From Streptomyces sp. NBC_01233 (GTDB lineage Bacteria > Actinomycetota > Actinomycetes > Streptomycetales > Streptomycetaceae): a stretch of DNA of 64,000 bases. The stretch covers positions 6,180,501 to 6,244,500 of the forward strand of contig NZ_CP108514.1 of the NCBI RefSeq assembly GCF_035989305.1. Reading direction: 5' to 3'. Below are positions 42,497 through 50,680 of this stretch, piece by piece; position 1 is the stretch's first letter, and every line of letters begins with the position of its first letter. A model generated the notes under the pieces. The model ran no database searches and was not told the DNA's origin. It saw nothing but the letters and a program-made list of their open reading frames with translations. The position numbers and the translations under genes were made by a program.

Positions 42497-43698
42497 CGCG
42501 AGCGGCCCCGGTGCGCGGAGCCGGTGATGCCCGGGGGCTGCCGGACGGCCGAGGCGGAAAGCTGCTTGCCGAGGGTGAGGGGAGCGACCTCCTTGACCCC
42601 GACAGCCTTGATGACGGCAGCGGCGACGGCGTCACGATCCTCCAGAGGAGCGATGCCGACCAGGTTCGCGAGCGCGGCCTTGGTGCCGAGGACGGCCTCG
42701 GTCTTCTGGTAGCTGAGCAGCTCGCGCAGTTGGGGGGCCCAGCCCAGCTCGCCGAGCTCGACCTGGCGGGCGAGGTGTCGGGCGACCCGGACCACCCGGG
42801 CATCTATCCTCAGCGCCAGGGCGAGGTCATAGTCCGTGCCGATCTGGATCTGCACGCTGAACCGGCTCGCGAGCGCCTCCGTCAACACCGCCCCGTGGAC
42901 GCCGGGATTGTGGCCCGCCACCACGTAGAAGCCCGGCTCGGCCTTGATGGTCTCGCCCTTGTGGGCCTTGACCTGGATCTGCCTGCGCCCGTCCATCGCG
43001 GGATACAGCGCCGCCAGGACCTTCGGTGAGATCAAGGTGGCATCGTCGATCAGCAGGGCGCGGCCCTCGGTCATCGCGGTGACCAGCGGACCGTACTGGA
43101 AGACGTAGGCTCCCGCGTCGTCCTGTGTGTACTCGCCGATCAAGTCGCCGACCGTGGTGTCGCCGTCACCGGCGACGGTGAGTAGGTCCGGGAACGCCGC
43201 CTCGACCAGACTCGTCTTGCCGGTGCCCGGAGGGCCGTAGAGCAGCACCGGCACGTCGGCGTCGCGCAAGCGGTTCAACGCCTCGACGTCGGGCAGGTCG
43301 GCCAGCTCCCGGGGGTGGTAGAGCTGGCCCCCCGCGCGGCGGATCGGGCCGGTCTGCCTGGGCGTGGCTGCTGCGGGACTGGTCGTGCGGGCCGTGGCCG
43401 CCTGGGCGCGGGGAGAGTGGGTGCCCGGTGGGCTGATCACAGCGGTCTGCGCGGCTGCGGCGGTCTTCCCGTTCGCCCGGAACTCCGGTTGTCCGGTTCC
43501 GCCTTGGTCGGCCTCGCCGCGTCGCACCAGGGTGAGGGCGGCGTTGCGGACGGCGCCGTGGGAGTGGCCCAGCTGCCTGGCCATGTCCCCGATGGTGAGC
43601 GTGTCCGCCGGCCGGTCGGCCAGCAGTCGGGCCACCTTGGCCCGCAGTTCGCCGCCCTTGGTGCGCGCTGAACTGGTAGGCGTTCCAGGTGTGGTCAA
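42493..43698 (-). CDS. MoxR-type AAA+ ATPase with N-terminal winged helix
   Basis: Protein of 401 residues. The N-terminal region (about 15-65, LRAKVARLLADRP, TIGDMARQLGHSHGAVRNAA) looks like a winged helix. After a linker comes the AAA+ core: Walker A LLYGPPGTGKTS (152-163), Walker B ALLIDDATLIS with D-D in place of D-E, and sensor VVAGHNPGVHGAVLTEALASRF. MoxR ATPases work with VWA partners, here the coupled 40,697 gene. The TTG at 43698 has AAGGGG seven bases upstream. The winged-helix fusion suggests recruitment to DNA. Confidence 0.8.
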   Translation of the reverse strand: MTTPGTPTSSARTKGGELRAKVARLLADRPADTLTIGDMARQLGHSHGAVRNAALTLVRRGEADQGGTGQPEFRANGKTAAAAQTAVISPPGTHSPRAQAATARTTSPAAATPRQTGPIRRAGGQLYHPRELADLPDVEALNRLRDADVPVLLYGPPGTGKTSLVEAAFPDLLTVAGDGDTTVGDLIGEYTQDDAGAYVFQYGPLVTAMTEGRALLIDDATLISPKVLAALYPAMDGRRQIQVKAHKGETIKAEPGFYVVAGHNPGVHGAVLTEALASRFSVQIQIGTDYDLALALRIDARVVRVARHLARQVELGELGWAPQLRELLSYQKTEAVLGTKAALANLVGIAPLEDRDAVAAAVIKAVGVKEVAPLTLGKQLSASAVRQPPGITGSAHRGRSR

Positions 43699-43710
43699 AA
43701 CGAGGCCCCT

Positions 43711-44078
43711 TCAACAGGTACGGGTGCGGGCGGGGTGGGCGATGCGCTGGAGAGGCTGGCCGCTCTCGGAGCGGATCACGGACTGTGCCGACATCGGCGA
43801 CCGGGCCAACCGGGGCGTACCGTCGGCGCTCACCGGCCGACCGAGGGCTCGGTCCAGGTGCACGGGATGGCCGGCGACGAGCAGCTCGCTGGCTGCCGAG
43901 CAGGCCCGTGCGTCCGCTCCGTACCGGGTTCCGTCGCTCGGCAGGCGCAGCCGGGCGTCTCTTCGAAGCCGTCCTGGAGCAGGATCCGCCGGGCGGCGGC
44001 GTTGTAGCCGGTGGTGGTGATCTCGCCGGTGATGGTGTGCCGGATCGTCATGAACGGCTCTGCTGGTGCTTCGGGCAT
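43711..44078 (-). pseudogene. Frameshifted small gene of the DUF317-associated type
   Basis: It starts at ATG 44078 with AGGAG seven bases upstream: MTIRHTITGEITTTGYNAAA, then RILLQDGFEETPG. The frame then breaks. One extra base restores LRLPSDGTRYGADARACSAA and LLVAGHPVHLDRALGRPV, ending at a TGA at 43711-43713, 12 bases before the MoxR start. The total length, 368, is one short of a whole number of codons. It is therefore a single-base deletion or a sequencing error. The 'GHPVHLDRAL' end matches 'GFTVHADLSLD' in the 44,912 product. Confidence 0.6.
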
Positions 44079-44235
44079 GGAGGATCTCCTATCGGTGGTG
44101 GCGGGAAAGCGGTGGGGTGTTGGGCGAAGGCGAGGCGGGCCCGGAGCTTCCAGCACGTCAACGGTGCGTGGCTGGACCACGAACGATGGGCAATGACTGC
44201 CGACATGCTCCAGGGCGGGCCTCACCGCCCCTCAG

Positions 44236-44835
44236 CTACCTGACTCGCCTTTCGGCACGTTCTGATAGCCGGGTGTACCAACAATGGCCACGGAGAACTC
44301 CTTGCAACAGAAGGGGTGGAGGGCTGGACCGGTCGCGTGAGCCGGTCGCACAGCGGTATGGCGAGGCGCCCAGGAAGCCGGGGGCAGTCGGCGCCCGCGA
44401 CGGCCAGCGGGTCGGACTCATGCCCGGAGGGCGGGGTGTCTCCAGGGCCTTGTGAAGCGCTCCCCCCGAAGGGCCAGAGGCCCATACCGACTCCAGCAGG
44501 CCCTGCTGTGCGTGGCGTTCCGGATGCGCGGTCACCATCACCGTCCACCGCCCGGGCAGGGCGTGGGCGATGCGGTCAGCGACATCGCCGAGGAAGGGCC
44601 GCTCGCTGAGGATGACGGCGACGTCGAGGTCTTGCGCGCTCTGACGCAGCTGGTGCAGTGCCTCGCGGGCCTGGCTGGGATCGTCCAGGGGCAGTTGGTG
44701 GATTCCGTACTGGTCCGCGGTGAATCCGGCGAGGGTCAGGCAGGTCTCGGCCCACTGGTGACGCGCTCCGGATGCGTGGCCGGTCAGGGTGCCGGCAGTG
44801 GTGCGGTGGAGGGTGATGGTGGCGGTCGGCGGCAG
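44236..44835 (-). CDS. Hypothetical protein with LPG-WT block, probable CTG start
   Basis: About 199 residues. The middle, VILSERPFLGDVADRIAHAL followed by PGRWTVMVTAHPERHAQQ, aligns with VLLFGGARPYLGDYATALAD and LPGTWTVKVEVYAHPVWQ in the 45,365 product. After residue about 125 the sequence becomes Pro/Ser/Arg-rich and unlike its relative, so the 3' part may be out of frame or decayed. No ATG, GTG or TTG fits the start. A CTG at 44835 has AAGGA eight bases upstream. An ATG at 44973 would add low-complexity sequence overlapping the upstream gene. Confidence 0.4.
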   Translation of the reverse strand: MPPTATITLHRTTAGTLTGHASGARHQWAETCLTLAGFTADQYGIHQLPLDDPSQAREALHQLRQSAQDLDVAVILSERPFLGDVADRIAHALPGRWTVMVTAHPERHAQQGLLESVWASGPSGGALHKALETPRPPGMSPTRWPSRAPTAPGFLGASPYRCATGSRDRSSPPPLLLQGVLRGHCWYTRLSERAERRVR

Positions 44836-44911
44836 GGCAGGTGTCCTTGGGTCGGGGTAGGGGTTGTGTCGGTGCGGTGTGGCTGTCAGGCCGGGGAGGG
44901 GCCCGTCGTGG

Positions 44912-45337
44912 TCACCGGGTTCGTCTGGCAGCCGAGGAGTGGGCGCCGAGGGTGGGTACGGGCACGGAGGCAACCTGGGGGGTGCTTACGCGGTGCTGCG
45001 GAGGTCGGGCGGCGGCGGCCCGGGCGATGCGAGCCAGCCGTTCGGCCGCGGAGTTCGCTCGGACCGGGGCGTTCGCCGGGGCCGTTTCGGCTGGATCGAG
45101 GGAGAGGTCCGCATGCACGGTGAACCCATGTCGGCGGAGGTCATGGACGGTCTGCCGGGCGCGGCGCCGCAGGGCGTGATCGGGCTGGGTCAGCCGGAAC
45201 AGATCCGCTCGGCCCGGTACTGGTTCGAACTGCTCGCGCTCCAGGTACCAGGCCGCGAGGTGGGAATTGATGGCTGTGGTGGGACGGGCGACCACACCGT
45301 GCTCGGCGTGCAGCCCGAAATGGAAGTGCGGTTGCAT
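44912..45337 (-). CDS. Hypothetical protein
   Basis: Protein of 141 residues: HFHFGLHAEHGVVARPTTAI, VPGRADLFRLTQPDHALRRR, QTVHDLRRHGFTVHADLSLD, then an Ala/Pro-rich tail. The last conserved block resembles the frameshifted gene at 43,711 and part of the 37,856 product, suggesting an element-specific small family. Unknown function. Confidence 0.5.
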   Translation of the reverse strand: MQPHFHFGLHAEHGVVARPTTAINSHLAAWYLEREQFEPVPGRADLFRLTQPDHALRRRARQTVHDLRRHGFTVHADLSLDPAETAPANAPVRANSAAERLARIARAAAARPPQHRVSTPQVASVPVPTLGAHSSAARRTR

Positions 45338-45364
45338 GGGGGGCGTCCTGATGGTCGGGGGAGG

Positions 45365-46501
45365 TCATCGGCTGCGGGGCGCTCGTCCGGGGACGGAGGG
45401 CGCGGCCTTGGCTGCAGCGGGAAGTGCAGGCCGGACCGTGGTCGCAGGGCCGCCGGGTCGGGTGGCGCGGGTCTGCCGCAGCAGGGCCGGCGCGTCGGTG
45501 CGCCATCGGCGGAGGGTCTCGGCTGTGCCTGGCGGCAGGGCGGCAGGCGAGGACGGTGCCGCCGGCCACGAGGGTTCCGCCGCGTCCGGGTGAAGGAGCT
45601 GGTGGAGGCGGTCCAGGGAGGCGGAGTCCTCGGAGCCCGACACGGGGCGCACACGGGAGAGGAGTTCAGCGGCGTGGGGGCGCACGCGGCGCCACTCCAC
45701 GGAGCTCTCTTCGAGGTACTGCTGCTCGGTGTGTCCGAGCGCGGCCGGGTCCAGGCGGGTGCCGTCGCTGTAGAGGCTGGACTGCTGGATTGAAGTCCAC
45801 TCCACATGGAGTTTCTCGAGCCTGCCGTGCGCCGCTTCGACGGCAACCAGCAGCCGTTCGTGGACTGCCTGCTCGTACGCGGGCAGGAATGTGCCGGTGA
45901 CCAGGCCGGCGGCGTGGGCCGCTTCGGAGGGCAGCACGACTGAGCGGGGGGCGTGCGGGTCGGCGTAGTTGTCGTCGAAGGAGGCGCTCGCGAAGGCGCC
46001 GAGCAGGTACTCGTGGGCGCTGCCGAGCCGTTCGACCAGGAGGAGTTCGATGCCTGCGCCGTTTGTAAGTTGGGCGGCGTACGGGATGCGGCCGTGTTCC
46101 ACCGAGTCGATGAGTTCGCCCGCGTCCCACAGGAGCGGGACGAGGTCTTCCTGCCACACCGGGTGGGCGTAGACCTCGACCTTCACCGTCCACGTCCCGG
46201 GCAGGCCGTCGGCCAGCGCGGTGGCGTAGTCGCCCAGGTACGGGCGGGCGCCGCCGAAGAGGAGCACGCGGTGTCGGCGCGCGTTCTCCGCGAGAGCAAG
46301 CAGGTTGGGCTTTGCGCTGTCCACGTCGCGCAGGGCGTACGTGCCGTCGGGGCGCCGCTCGAATCCGGGCGTGAGCTGAAGAGCGGTGTTGGCCCACCGG
46401 TACTGCTCGCCTACGGGGACGGCGACAAGGCCGTCGGCCGGGCTGAGGGCGAGGATGATCTGTGCCAGGCCCCTGGGGCGGGGCGTCGTGCGGTCGTCCA
46501 T
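45365..46501 (-). CDS. Hypothetical protein with LPG-WT block
   Basis: Protein of 378 residues. An N-terminal segment (LAQIILALSPADGLVAVPVG) is followed by the element-typical block GGARPYLGDYATALADGLPG, WTVKVEVYAHP, QEDLVPLLWDAGELI (about 75-125). Next come IELLLVERLGSAHEYLLGAF and a helical second half. The block is shared with the 44,236, 37,063 and 47,882 products. The ATG at 46501 overlaps nothing but lies only two bases after the glycosyltransferase stop. No known family. Confidence 0.5.
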   Translation of the reverse strand: MDDRTTPRPRGLAQIILALSPADGLVAVPVGEQYRWANTALQLTPGFERRPDGTYALRDVDSAKPNLLALAENARRHRVLLFGGARPYLGDYATALADGLPGTWTVKVEVYAHPVWQEDLVPLLWDAGELIDSVEHGRIPYAAQLTNGAGIELLLVERLGSAHEYLLGAFASASFDDNYADPHAPRSVVLPSEAAHAAGLVTGTFLPAYEQAVHERLLVAVEAAHGRLEKLHVEWTSIQQSSLYSDGTRLDPAALGHTEQQYLEESSVEWRRVRPHAAELLSRVRPVSGSEDSASLDRLHQLLHPDAAEPSWPAAPSSPAALPPGTAETLRRWRTDAPALLRQTRATRPGGPATTVRPALPAAAKAAPSVPGRAPRSR

Positions 46502-46503
46502 GC

Positions 46504-47268
46504 TCACGCCCGGCTGGCGAGGGCGTTGCGCAGGCCGTGCCCGAACGCGTGGGCATGGCGGCGGGCGGCCAGCTCCAGCTCCTCGTACTGCTCGCCGCGG
46601 GTCATCTGACCGTCGTGCTTGCGGTACCGGTAGACGGGCAGCGGGAGCAGCACGCCGGGGCCCAGCGCGGTGACGCCGACGGCTGCCATGTAGTCCTCGC
46701 CCTGGACGAGTCCGCCCATGCCGCCCGCCGCGCGCACGAGGCGGGTGCGGGCCAGGATGGTCGTCGGCCCGACGGGGATGGTGTCCTGCGGCCGGGGCCA
46801 GTACGTCACCACGTCGCCGGCGGCGTGATAGCCGGGCGGGGCCGGGCATTCCCACAGGCGCCGGGAGCGGTCCGGCAGCCAGTCCTCGCTGTATCCGGCG
46901 ACCCACCCGAGCTCGTCGGTGAAGGTCTCCAGACGTACGCCCAGGCTCCAGTCGGGGAAGACGTCATCGTCGTCGGCCCAGTTCACGAACTCGGTGCGCA
47001 CCTCGTTCAGGCCGAGGTTGCGGGCGCAGGCGGCGCCGACCGGGCGAGGCAGGGCGAGGGTCCGGATCCGGGGGTCGGCGGTGATCGGGGCAGGCACGAG
47101 GGCGGGGTCGGCGCCGTCGAGGACGAGGACTGCCTCCCAGGGCACGGTCTGCCGGGTGAGGCTGGCGTGCATCTCCTGCAGGTAGGGCAGGCGCTCGGGG
47201 CGGAGCTGGGTGGCGATGACGACGGTGATCTGCGGGGCGGACAGAGATTTCTCCGGAGTGCGGTCCAT
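46504..47268 (-). CDS. Glycosyltransferase family 2
   Basis: GT-A fold glycosyltransferase of 254 residues. QITVVIATQLRPERLPYLQEM opens the nucleotide-sugar fold. AVLVLDGADPAL, VGAACARNLGLNEVRTEFVN and WADDDDVFPDW (DxD metal site, about 98-103) follow. IPVGPTTILARTRLVRAAGG and GEDYMAAV mark the acceptor half. There is no membrane segment, so it should be cytosolic. A GT2 gene inside a conjugation train is unusual; it may glycosylate a surface or pilus component, but the substrate is unknown. The ATG at 47268 drops a Pro-rich extension. Confidence 0.85.
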   Translation of the reverse strand: MDRTPEKSLSAPQITVVIATQLRPERLPYLQEMHASLTRQTVPWEAVLVLDGADPALVPAPITADPRIRTLALPRPVGAACARNLGLNEVRTEFVNWADDDDVFPDWSLGVRLETFTDELGWVAGYSEDWLPDRSRRLWECPAPPGYHAAGDVVTYWPRPQDTIPVGPTTILARTRLVRAAGGMGGLVQGEDYMAAVGVTALGPGVLLPLPVYRYRKHDGQMTRGEQYEELELAARRHAHAFGHGLRNALASRA

Positions 47269-47279
47269 GGGCGGGGCGT

Positions 47280-47858
47280 TCAGCGGGTGATCCGCGGTCG
47301 GGCGGGTGCGGGTGCCGGGGTGACCGGCTTCGTGATCTTCAGTGGGGCGGCGGGGGCCTGGATGGGCGCGGGCCGGTTCGAGTCCCACAGCGAGGGGGTG
47401 CCGGAGATCCGGGAGAGGGGGTCAGTGTCCCAGGACACAATGGGACCGCTGTCGTACCAGGTCAGGGCGATGACCTCGATGCCGTGGTCGTGTAGGACGT
47501 AGCCCCATTCCAGGCCCATGGCATCGGCGTTGGCGTCGGTGACCGGGATCGGCTTCGCGGGGGTGCCGTCAACGTTGAAGACGTTGTCGAAGGGTGCGCT
47601 CGGACCGAGGTCGCTGCGGGGGTCGAGCCGCTCCCGGACGCTGTCGGGGGCCCGGTCCAGGAGGTCCATGCCGAGCTGCTTCCAGTCGTGGGGGCCATCG
47701 ATGAGGTGCCGGCGAAGGGCGTCGAGGTCACCGCCGAAGCGGTAGCGGGCGGCGCCGAGCAGGAGAGGGAGCTGATGGTCGGGGTAGCCGTCGTAATGGC
47801 AGTAGATGCCCTCGTAGCCGGTACCAGTGGGGCGGGCGATGAAGCTGCGGGTGCTGAT
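47280..47858 (-). CDS. Hypothetical protein, apparent ATC start
   Basis: About 192 residues: STRSFIARPTGTGYEGIYCH, YDGYPDHQLPLLLGAARYRF, then DALRRHLIDGPHDWKQLGMD and a Pro/Ala-rich tail. The opening resembles a Streptomyces family that begins MSTR(G/S)-F-I and contains H-x-D-x-YP. The position of that Met is an ATC (47858) with AAGGGA six bases upstream. The nearest in-frame canonical start is the internal ATG at 47669, which would remove the whole conserved N-terminus. A CTG overlapping the upstream stop (CTGA) is a second option. Confidence 0.6.
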   Translation of the reverse strand: MSTRSFIARPTGTGYEGIYCHYDGYPDHQLPLLLGAARYRFGGDLDALRRHLIDGPHDWKQLGMDLLDRAPDSVRERLDPRSDLGPSAPFDNVFNVDGTPAKPIPVTDANADAMGLEWGYVLHDHGIEVIALTWYDSGPIVSWDTDPLSRISGTPSLWDSNRPAPIQAPAAPLKITKPVTPAPAPARPRITR

Positions 47859-47881
47859 GGAGGATCCCTTCGTGCAGGTGG

Positions 47882-48661
47882 TCAGCGGGCGCGGACGACA
47901 GGGGCTGCGGGCAGTGCGGGTATGGGCCGGGCCACGGCCGGTGGGCGGGGTCGCGTGGCGGTGGGCGTGGCGTGACGCAGGTTCACGCCGATTCCCGCTG
48001 CGGCGAGCCGGAGTGCGACAGCCTGGATGCGTACGGCGCGGTCGGCCTCGCCGTAGGAGGCGGGGAGGAGGAACGCGGCCTGGTGGGGCACGTACTGGAA
48101 TCCGTGGACGTACAGCACTTCCCTGGCTTCCTCCAGGACGTCCTCGTACGGCGCCCCGACCACCCCGTCCTCGTACCAGGTCAAGGTGAGGGTTCGGTCG
48201 ACCTGCGGCGGGGCCTTGCGGTGCGGGGGCTCGGGCCGGTCGACGAGACTGCGGCGCACCGCGTCGCGGGCGGATTCGTAACGGGGCAGCAGCCGCCGCG
48301 CGATGTGGGCGGCGGCACGGACGGGATCATTGGGGACCGCGATCCCGTTGGGTTCCTCGATGCCCACGAAATGGTGCGGCTCGACGTCGGGGCCCAGCGG
48401 AGCGACGACGAACTGACGTGGCCGCAAAGGCCGGTCGGTGACGTAGAGGTGTTGGCCGTCCGGACCGTGGAGGACGGCCTCGTGGCCCAGGACGTACTGG
48501 CTGACGATGTACTCGACGTGGCCGCGGTCCCAGAGACGGTCGATGGTGGCGCACTGGTCTTCGAAGGTGAGGTGCAGTCGGTAGTTGCTCGTCCACTGCC
48601 CGGGGAGACGGGCGGCGAGCGCGGAGGCGAACAGGGACAGGTCGGCGCGTGCTGAAGGCAT
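47882..48661 (-). CDS. Element-specific hypothetical protein, LPG-WT paralogue family
   Basis: Protein of 259 residues, paralogue of the 37,063 product. The blocks ASALAARLPGQWTSNYRL, YIVSQYVLGHEAVLHGPDGQ, GIEEPNGIAVPNDPVRAAAH and TLTWYEDG align with it in order. The C-terminal tail is Pro/Ala-rich. The two copies sit at opposite ends of the conjugation train, so the family arose by duplication within the element or a precursor. Function unknown. Confidence 0.6.
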   Translation of the reverse strand: MPSARADLSLFASALAARLPGQWTSNYRLHLTFEDQCATIDRLWDRGHVEYIVSQYVLGHEAVLHGPDGQHLYVTDRPLRPRQFVVAPLGPDVEPHHFVGIEEPNGIAVPNDPVRAAAHIARRLLPRYESARDAVRRSLVDRPEPPHRKAPPQVDRTLTLTWYEDGVVGAPYEDVLEEAREVLYVHGFQYVPHQAAFLLPASYGEADRAVRIQAVALRLAAAGIGVNLRHATPTATRPRPPAVARPIPALPAAPVVRAR

Positions 48662-48692
48662 GGGTTCCCGGGTTGGTTGAACGATTCTGCGG

Positions 48693-50186
48693 TCAGTGCA
48701 TACGGGCGTCTGTATCGAAAAGTTGCAGTTCAGCGGGGTGCAACTGGTGCTGAACCACGAAACTTCGACCTGCGACCTTCCACAGACCGCGGCCCCTGGT
48801 CAGGTGGGACAGCGCTCCGGATTCGACGCTGGTCAGACCGAGGAGTCCGGCGGCGGCTGCGAGCTGGTCGGTCTCCTGCCGGTAGATCACGCGGGTGGAG
48901 CAGTCGGCCAGCAGGCCCTCGGCCAGGGCCCGGCTCTGGCTGCCGGCGTCGCCCGCGGTGAGCAGGTCGGACAGCCGGTGGATCACCATCAAGTTCGCGA
49001 TGCCCAGGCCGCGGCTCAGCTTCCACTGGGCCTGCATGCGCATCAGGAGTGCCGGATGCCTCATCAATCGCCACGCCTCGTCGTAAACCACCCATCTCCG
49101 GCCGCCGTACGGGTCGGTGAGGGCTGCCTCCATCCAGGCGGAGGCGCAGGTCATGGCGAGCACGAGGGCGGAGTCGTCGGTGCCGCCCAGGCGTGAGAGG
49201 TCGATGGACAGCATGGGCCGGTACGGGTCGAAGGCCGTGGTGGAGGGAGCGTCGAACATCCCGGCCAGGTCACCGAAGACCAGTCGGCGCATGGCGTGGG
49301 CGAGGTCGCGGGCTGCGTCTCCGAGGCGCCCGGCCAGCAGACCGCCGGCCAGGTCGAGACCCGGCCCGTCGGCGAGGGCGTGGGCGACGTCGCCGAGCAG
49401 CGGGGGCCTGCCGGACGCCGCAGCCCGGGCGACGGCGGTGCCGAGCGCGACGTCTAGGACGGTGTGCTCCATCGGCAGCAGGTCGCGGCCGAGGACCGTA
49501 CGCGCCAGGGAGCCGAGCAGCAGCAGGCGGCGCTTGCGCACCTCCCCCTCCCACTCCGCCTCCGGTACCGAGGGAGGCCGGGGAGGCGCGTCCAGCGGGT
49601 TCAGCCTGCCGGGGAGCCCGGGCCCGAGGGCGATGGACGCCCCGCCCAGGGCGTGGGCGACGGCCGTCCATTCCCCCTTCGGGTCGCACGGCACGTACAC
49701 CCGGTACCCGAAGGCGACGGAGCGCAGCGCCAGGCTCTTGGCGAGCGCGGACTTCCCCTGCCCGATCACACCGGCCAGCAGCACGTTGGGATTGGTGAAG
49801 CCCTCGACCTTTCCGTACAGCTCGAAGGGGTCGAACGTGAAACTGCCCTCCGCGTGGAGGTCTTTGCCGATGTAGATGCCGTCGGCGCCGAGTCCGCCTT
49901 CGGCGAGGAAGGGGTAGGCGGCGCTCGCAACGGCGGTGGTCATGCGGTGGGCGGGGAGCTTGAGGCGGCTGCCGCGGGCGGAGAAGGGGCCCGGCCGCCC
50001 TGCGGGTGGGTAGGCCGCCTCGGGGTAGACGGCCTCGGCGGGCTGCTGCTCGGAGCTGGGGCCGGCGGCGGCGCGGGCGCGGGCCTCGGCGCGGGCGGTC
50101 TGCTTGCGCAGGGCGCGGCGCTGGGCCCGGCCGATGCCTTGTGGCGTGAACAGGGGGGTCGCGCTGGCTTCTCGGCGGTGGGACAA
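48693..50186 (-). CDS. VirB4-like conjugation ATPase
   Basis: Protein of 497 residues that would energise the transfer channel. After a basic Ala-rich N-terminus come GADGIYIGKDLHAEGSFTFD, Walker A LLAGVIGQGKSALAKSLAL (136-154), VYVPCDPKGEWTAVAHALGG, and Walker B RWVVYDEAWRLMRHP (about 365). SRGLGIANLMVIHRLSDLL follows. It lacks the N-terminal part of classical VirB4; in actinobacterial systems that part is supplied by the separate SCO6880 protein encoded just upstream. The TTG at 50186 has GGAAG upstream. Confidence 0.9.
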   Translation of the reverse strand: MSHRREASATPLFTPQGIGRAQRRALRKQTARAEARARAAAGPSSEQQPAEAVYPEAAYPPAGRPGPFSARGSRLKLPAHRMTTAVASAAYPFLAEGGLGADGIYIGKDLHAEGSFTFDPFELYGKVEGFTNPNVLLAGVIGQGKSALAKSLALRSVAFGYRVYVPCDPKGEWTAVAHALGGASIALGPGLPGRLNPLDAPPRPPSVPEAEWEGEVRKRRLLLLGSLARTVLGRDLLPMEHTVLDVALGTAVARAAASGRPPLLGDVAHALADGPGLDLAGGLLAGRLGDAARDLAHAMRRLVFGDLAGMFDAPSTTAFDPYRPMLSIDLSRLGGTDDSALVLAMTCASAWMEAALTDPYGGRRWVVYDEAWRLMRHPALLMRMQAQWKLSRGLGIANLMVIHRLSDLLTAGDAGSQSRALAEGLLADCSTRVIYRQETDQLAAAAGLLGLTSVESGALSHLTRGRGLWKVAGRSFVVQHQLHPAELQLFDTDARMH

Positions 50187-50211
50187 GAGGACGCTTCCGG
50201 GGTGGTGGCGG

Positions 50212-50634
50212 TCAGGACGCGAGGTCGGCGGGGGTGGTCTTGCGCCGCACTACGTGGGAGGCGGCGAGGTGCCGCTGGCAGATGGTCAGCACGGGCGGGC
50301 CGTCCGGGAGCCGCTCTGGGTGGCAGCCGGTGCCGTCAGACGCGGCGGGGAGCAGGTGGAAGGCGGCGTGGACGGCGTCGGCTGCCTGCCACAGGCGGGT
50401 GTGGGCCGTGGCCAGGTGCCGTCCAGAGGCGGGTCGTTCGGGCTGGGTGTGCTCGGCGAGCTGGTCCAGGAGGCGGTGCAGGTCGGTGAGGTGGGCGTGG
50501 AGGGTGTCGAGGTGGTGTCGGTCGCTTGGCTGACTGGCACGGGTGGCGAGGAGGCGGGTGTGGTGGCGAAGGCCGGCGGTGGCCGCCCGGAGGTACGGGT
50601 GGGCGTCGCCGACGGGGTGTTCGTCAGGGGACAA
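50212..50634 (-). CDS. Small hypothetical helical protein
   Basis: Protein of 140 residues, His-rich: AHLTDLHRLLDQLAEHTQPE, RHLATAHTRLWQAADAVHAA, LTICQRHLAASHVVR. The TTG at 50634 has GAGGAG four bases upstream. It lies between the SCO6880 and VirB4-like genes, so it may be an accessory transfer protein; no family recognised. Confidence 0.5.
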   Translation of the reverse strand: MSPDEHPVGDAHPYLRAATAGLRHHTRLLATRASQPSDRHHLDTLHAHLTDLHRLLDQLAEHTQPERPASGRHLATAHTRLWQAADAVHAAFHLLPAASDGTGCHPERLPDGPPVLTICQRHLAASHVVRRKTTPADLAS

Positions 50635-50680
50635 GGGGCTCCTCGTGGAGGGGGACGCCGGGGGCGGCGGGCGGATGGGA

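Noticed and set aside
44222..44548. Separate small gene overlapping the 3' part of the 44,236 gene
   Set aside because: No start signal or conserved pattern; at most it is the displaced end of that gene after a frameshift I could not locate.
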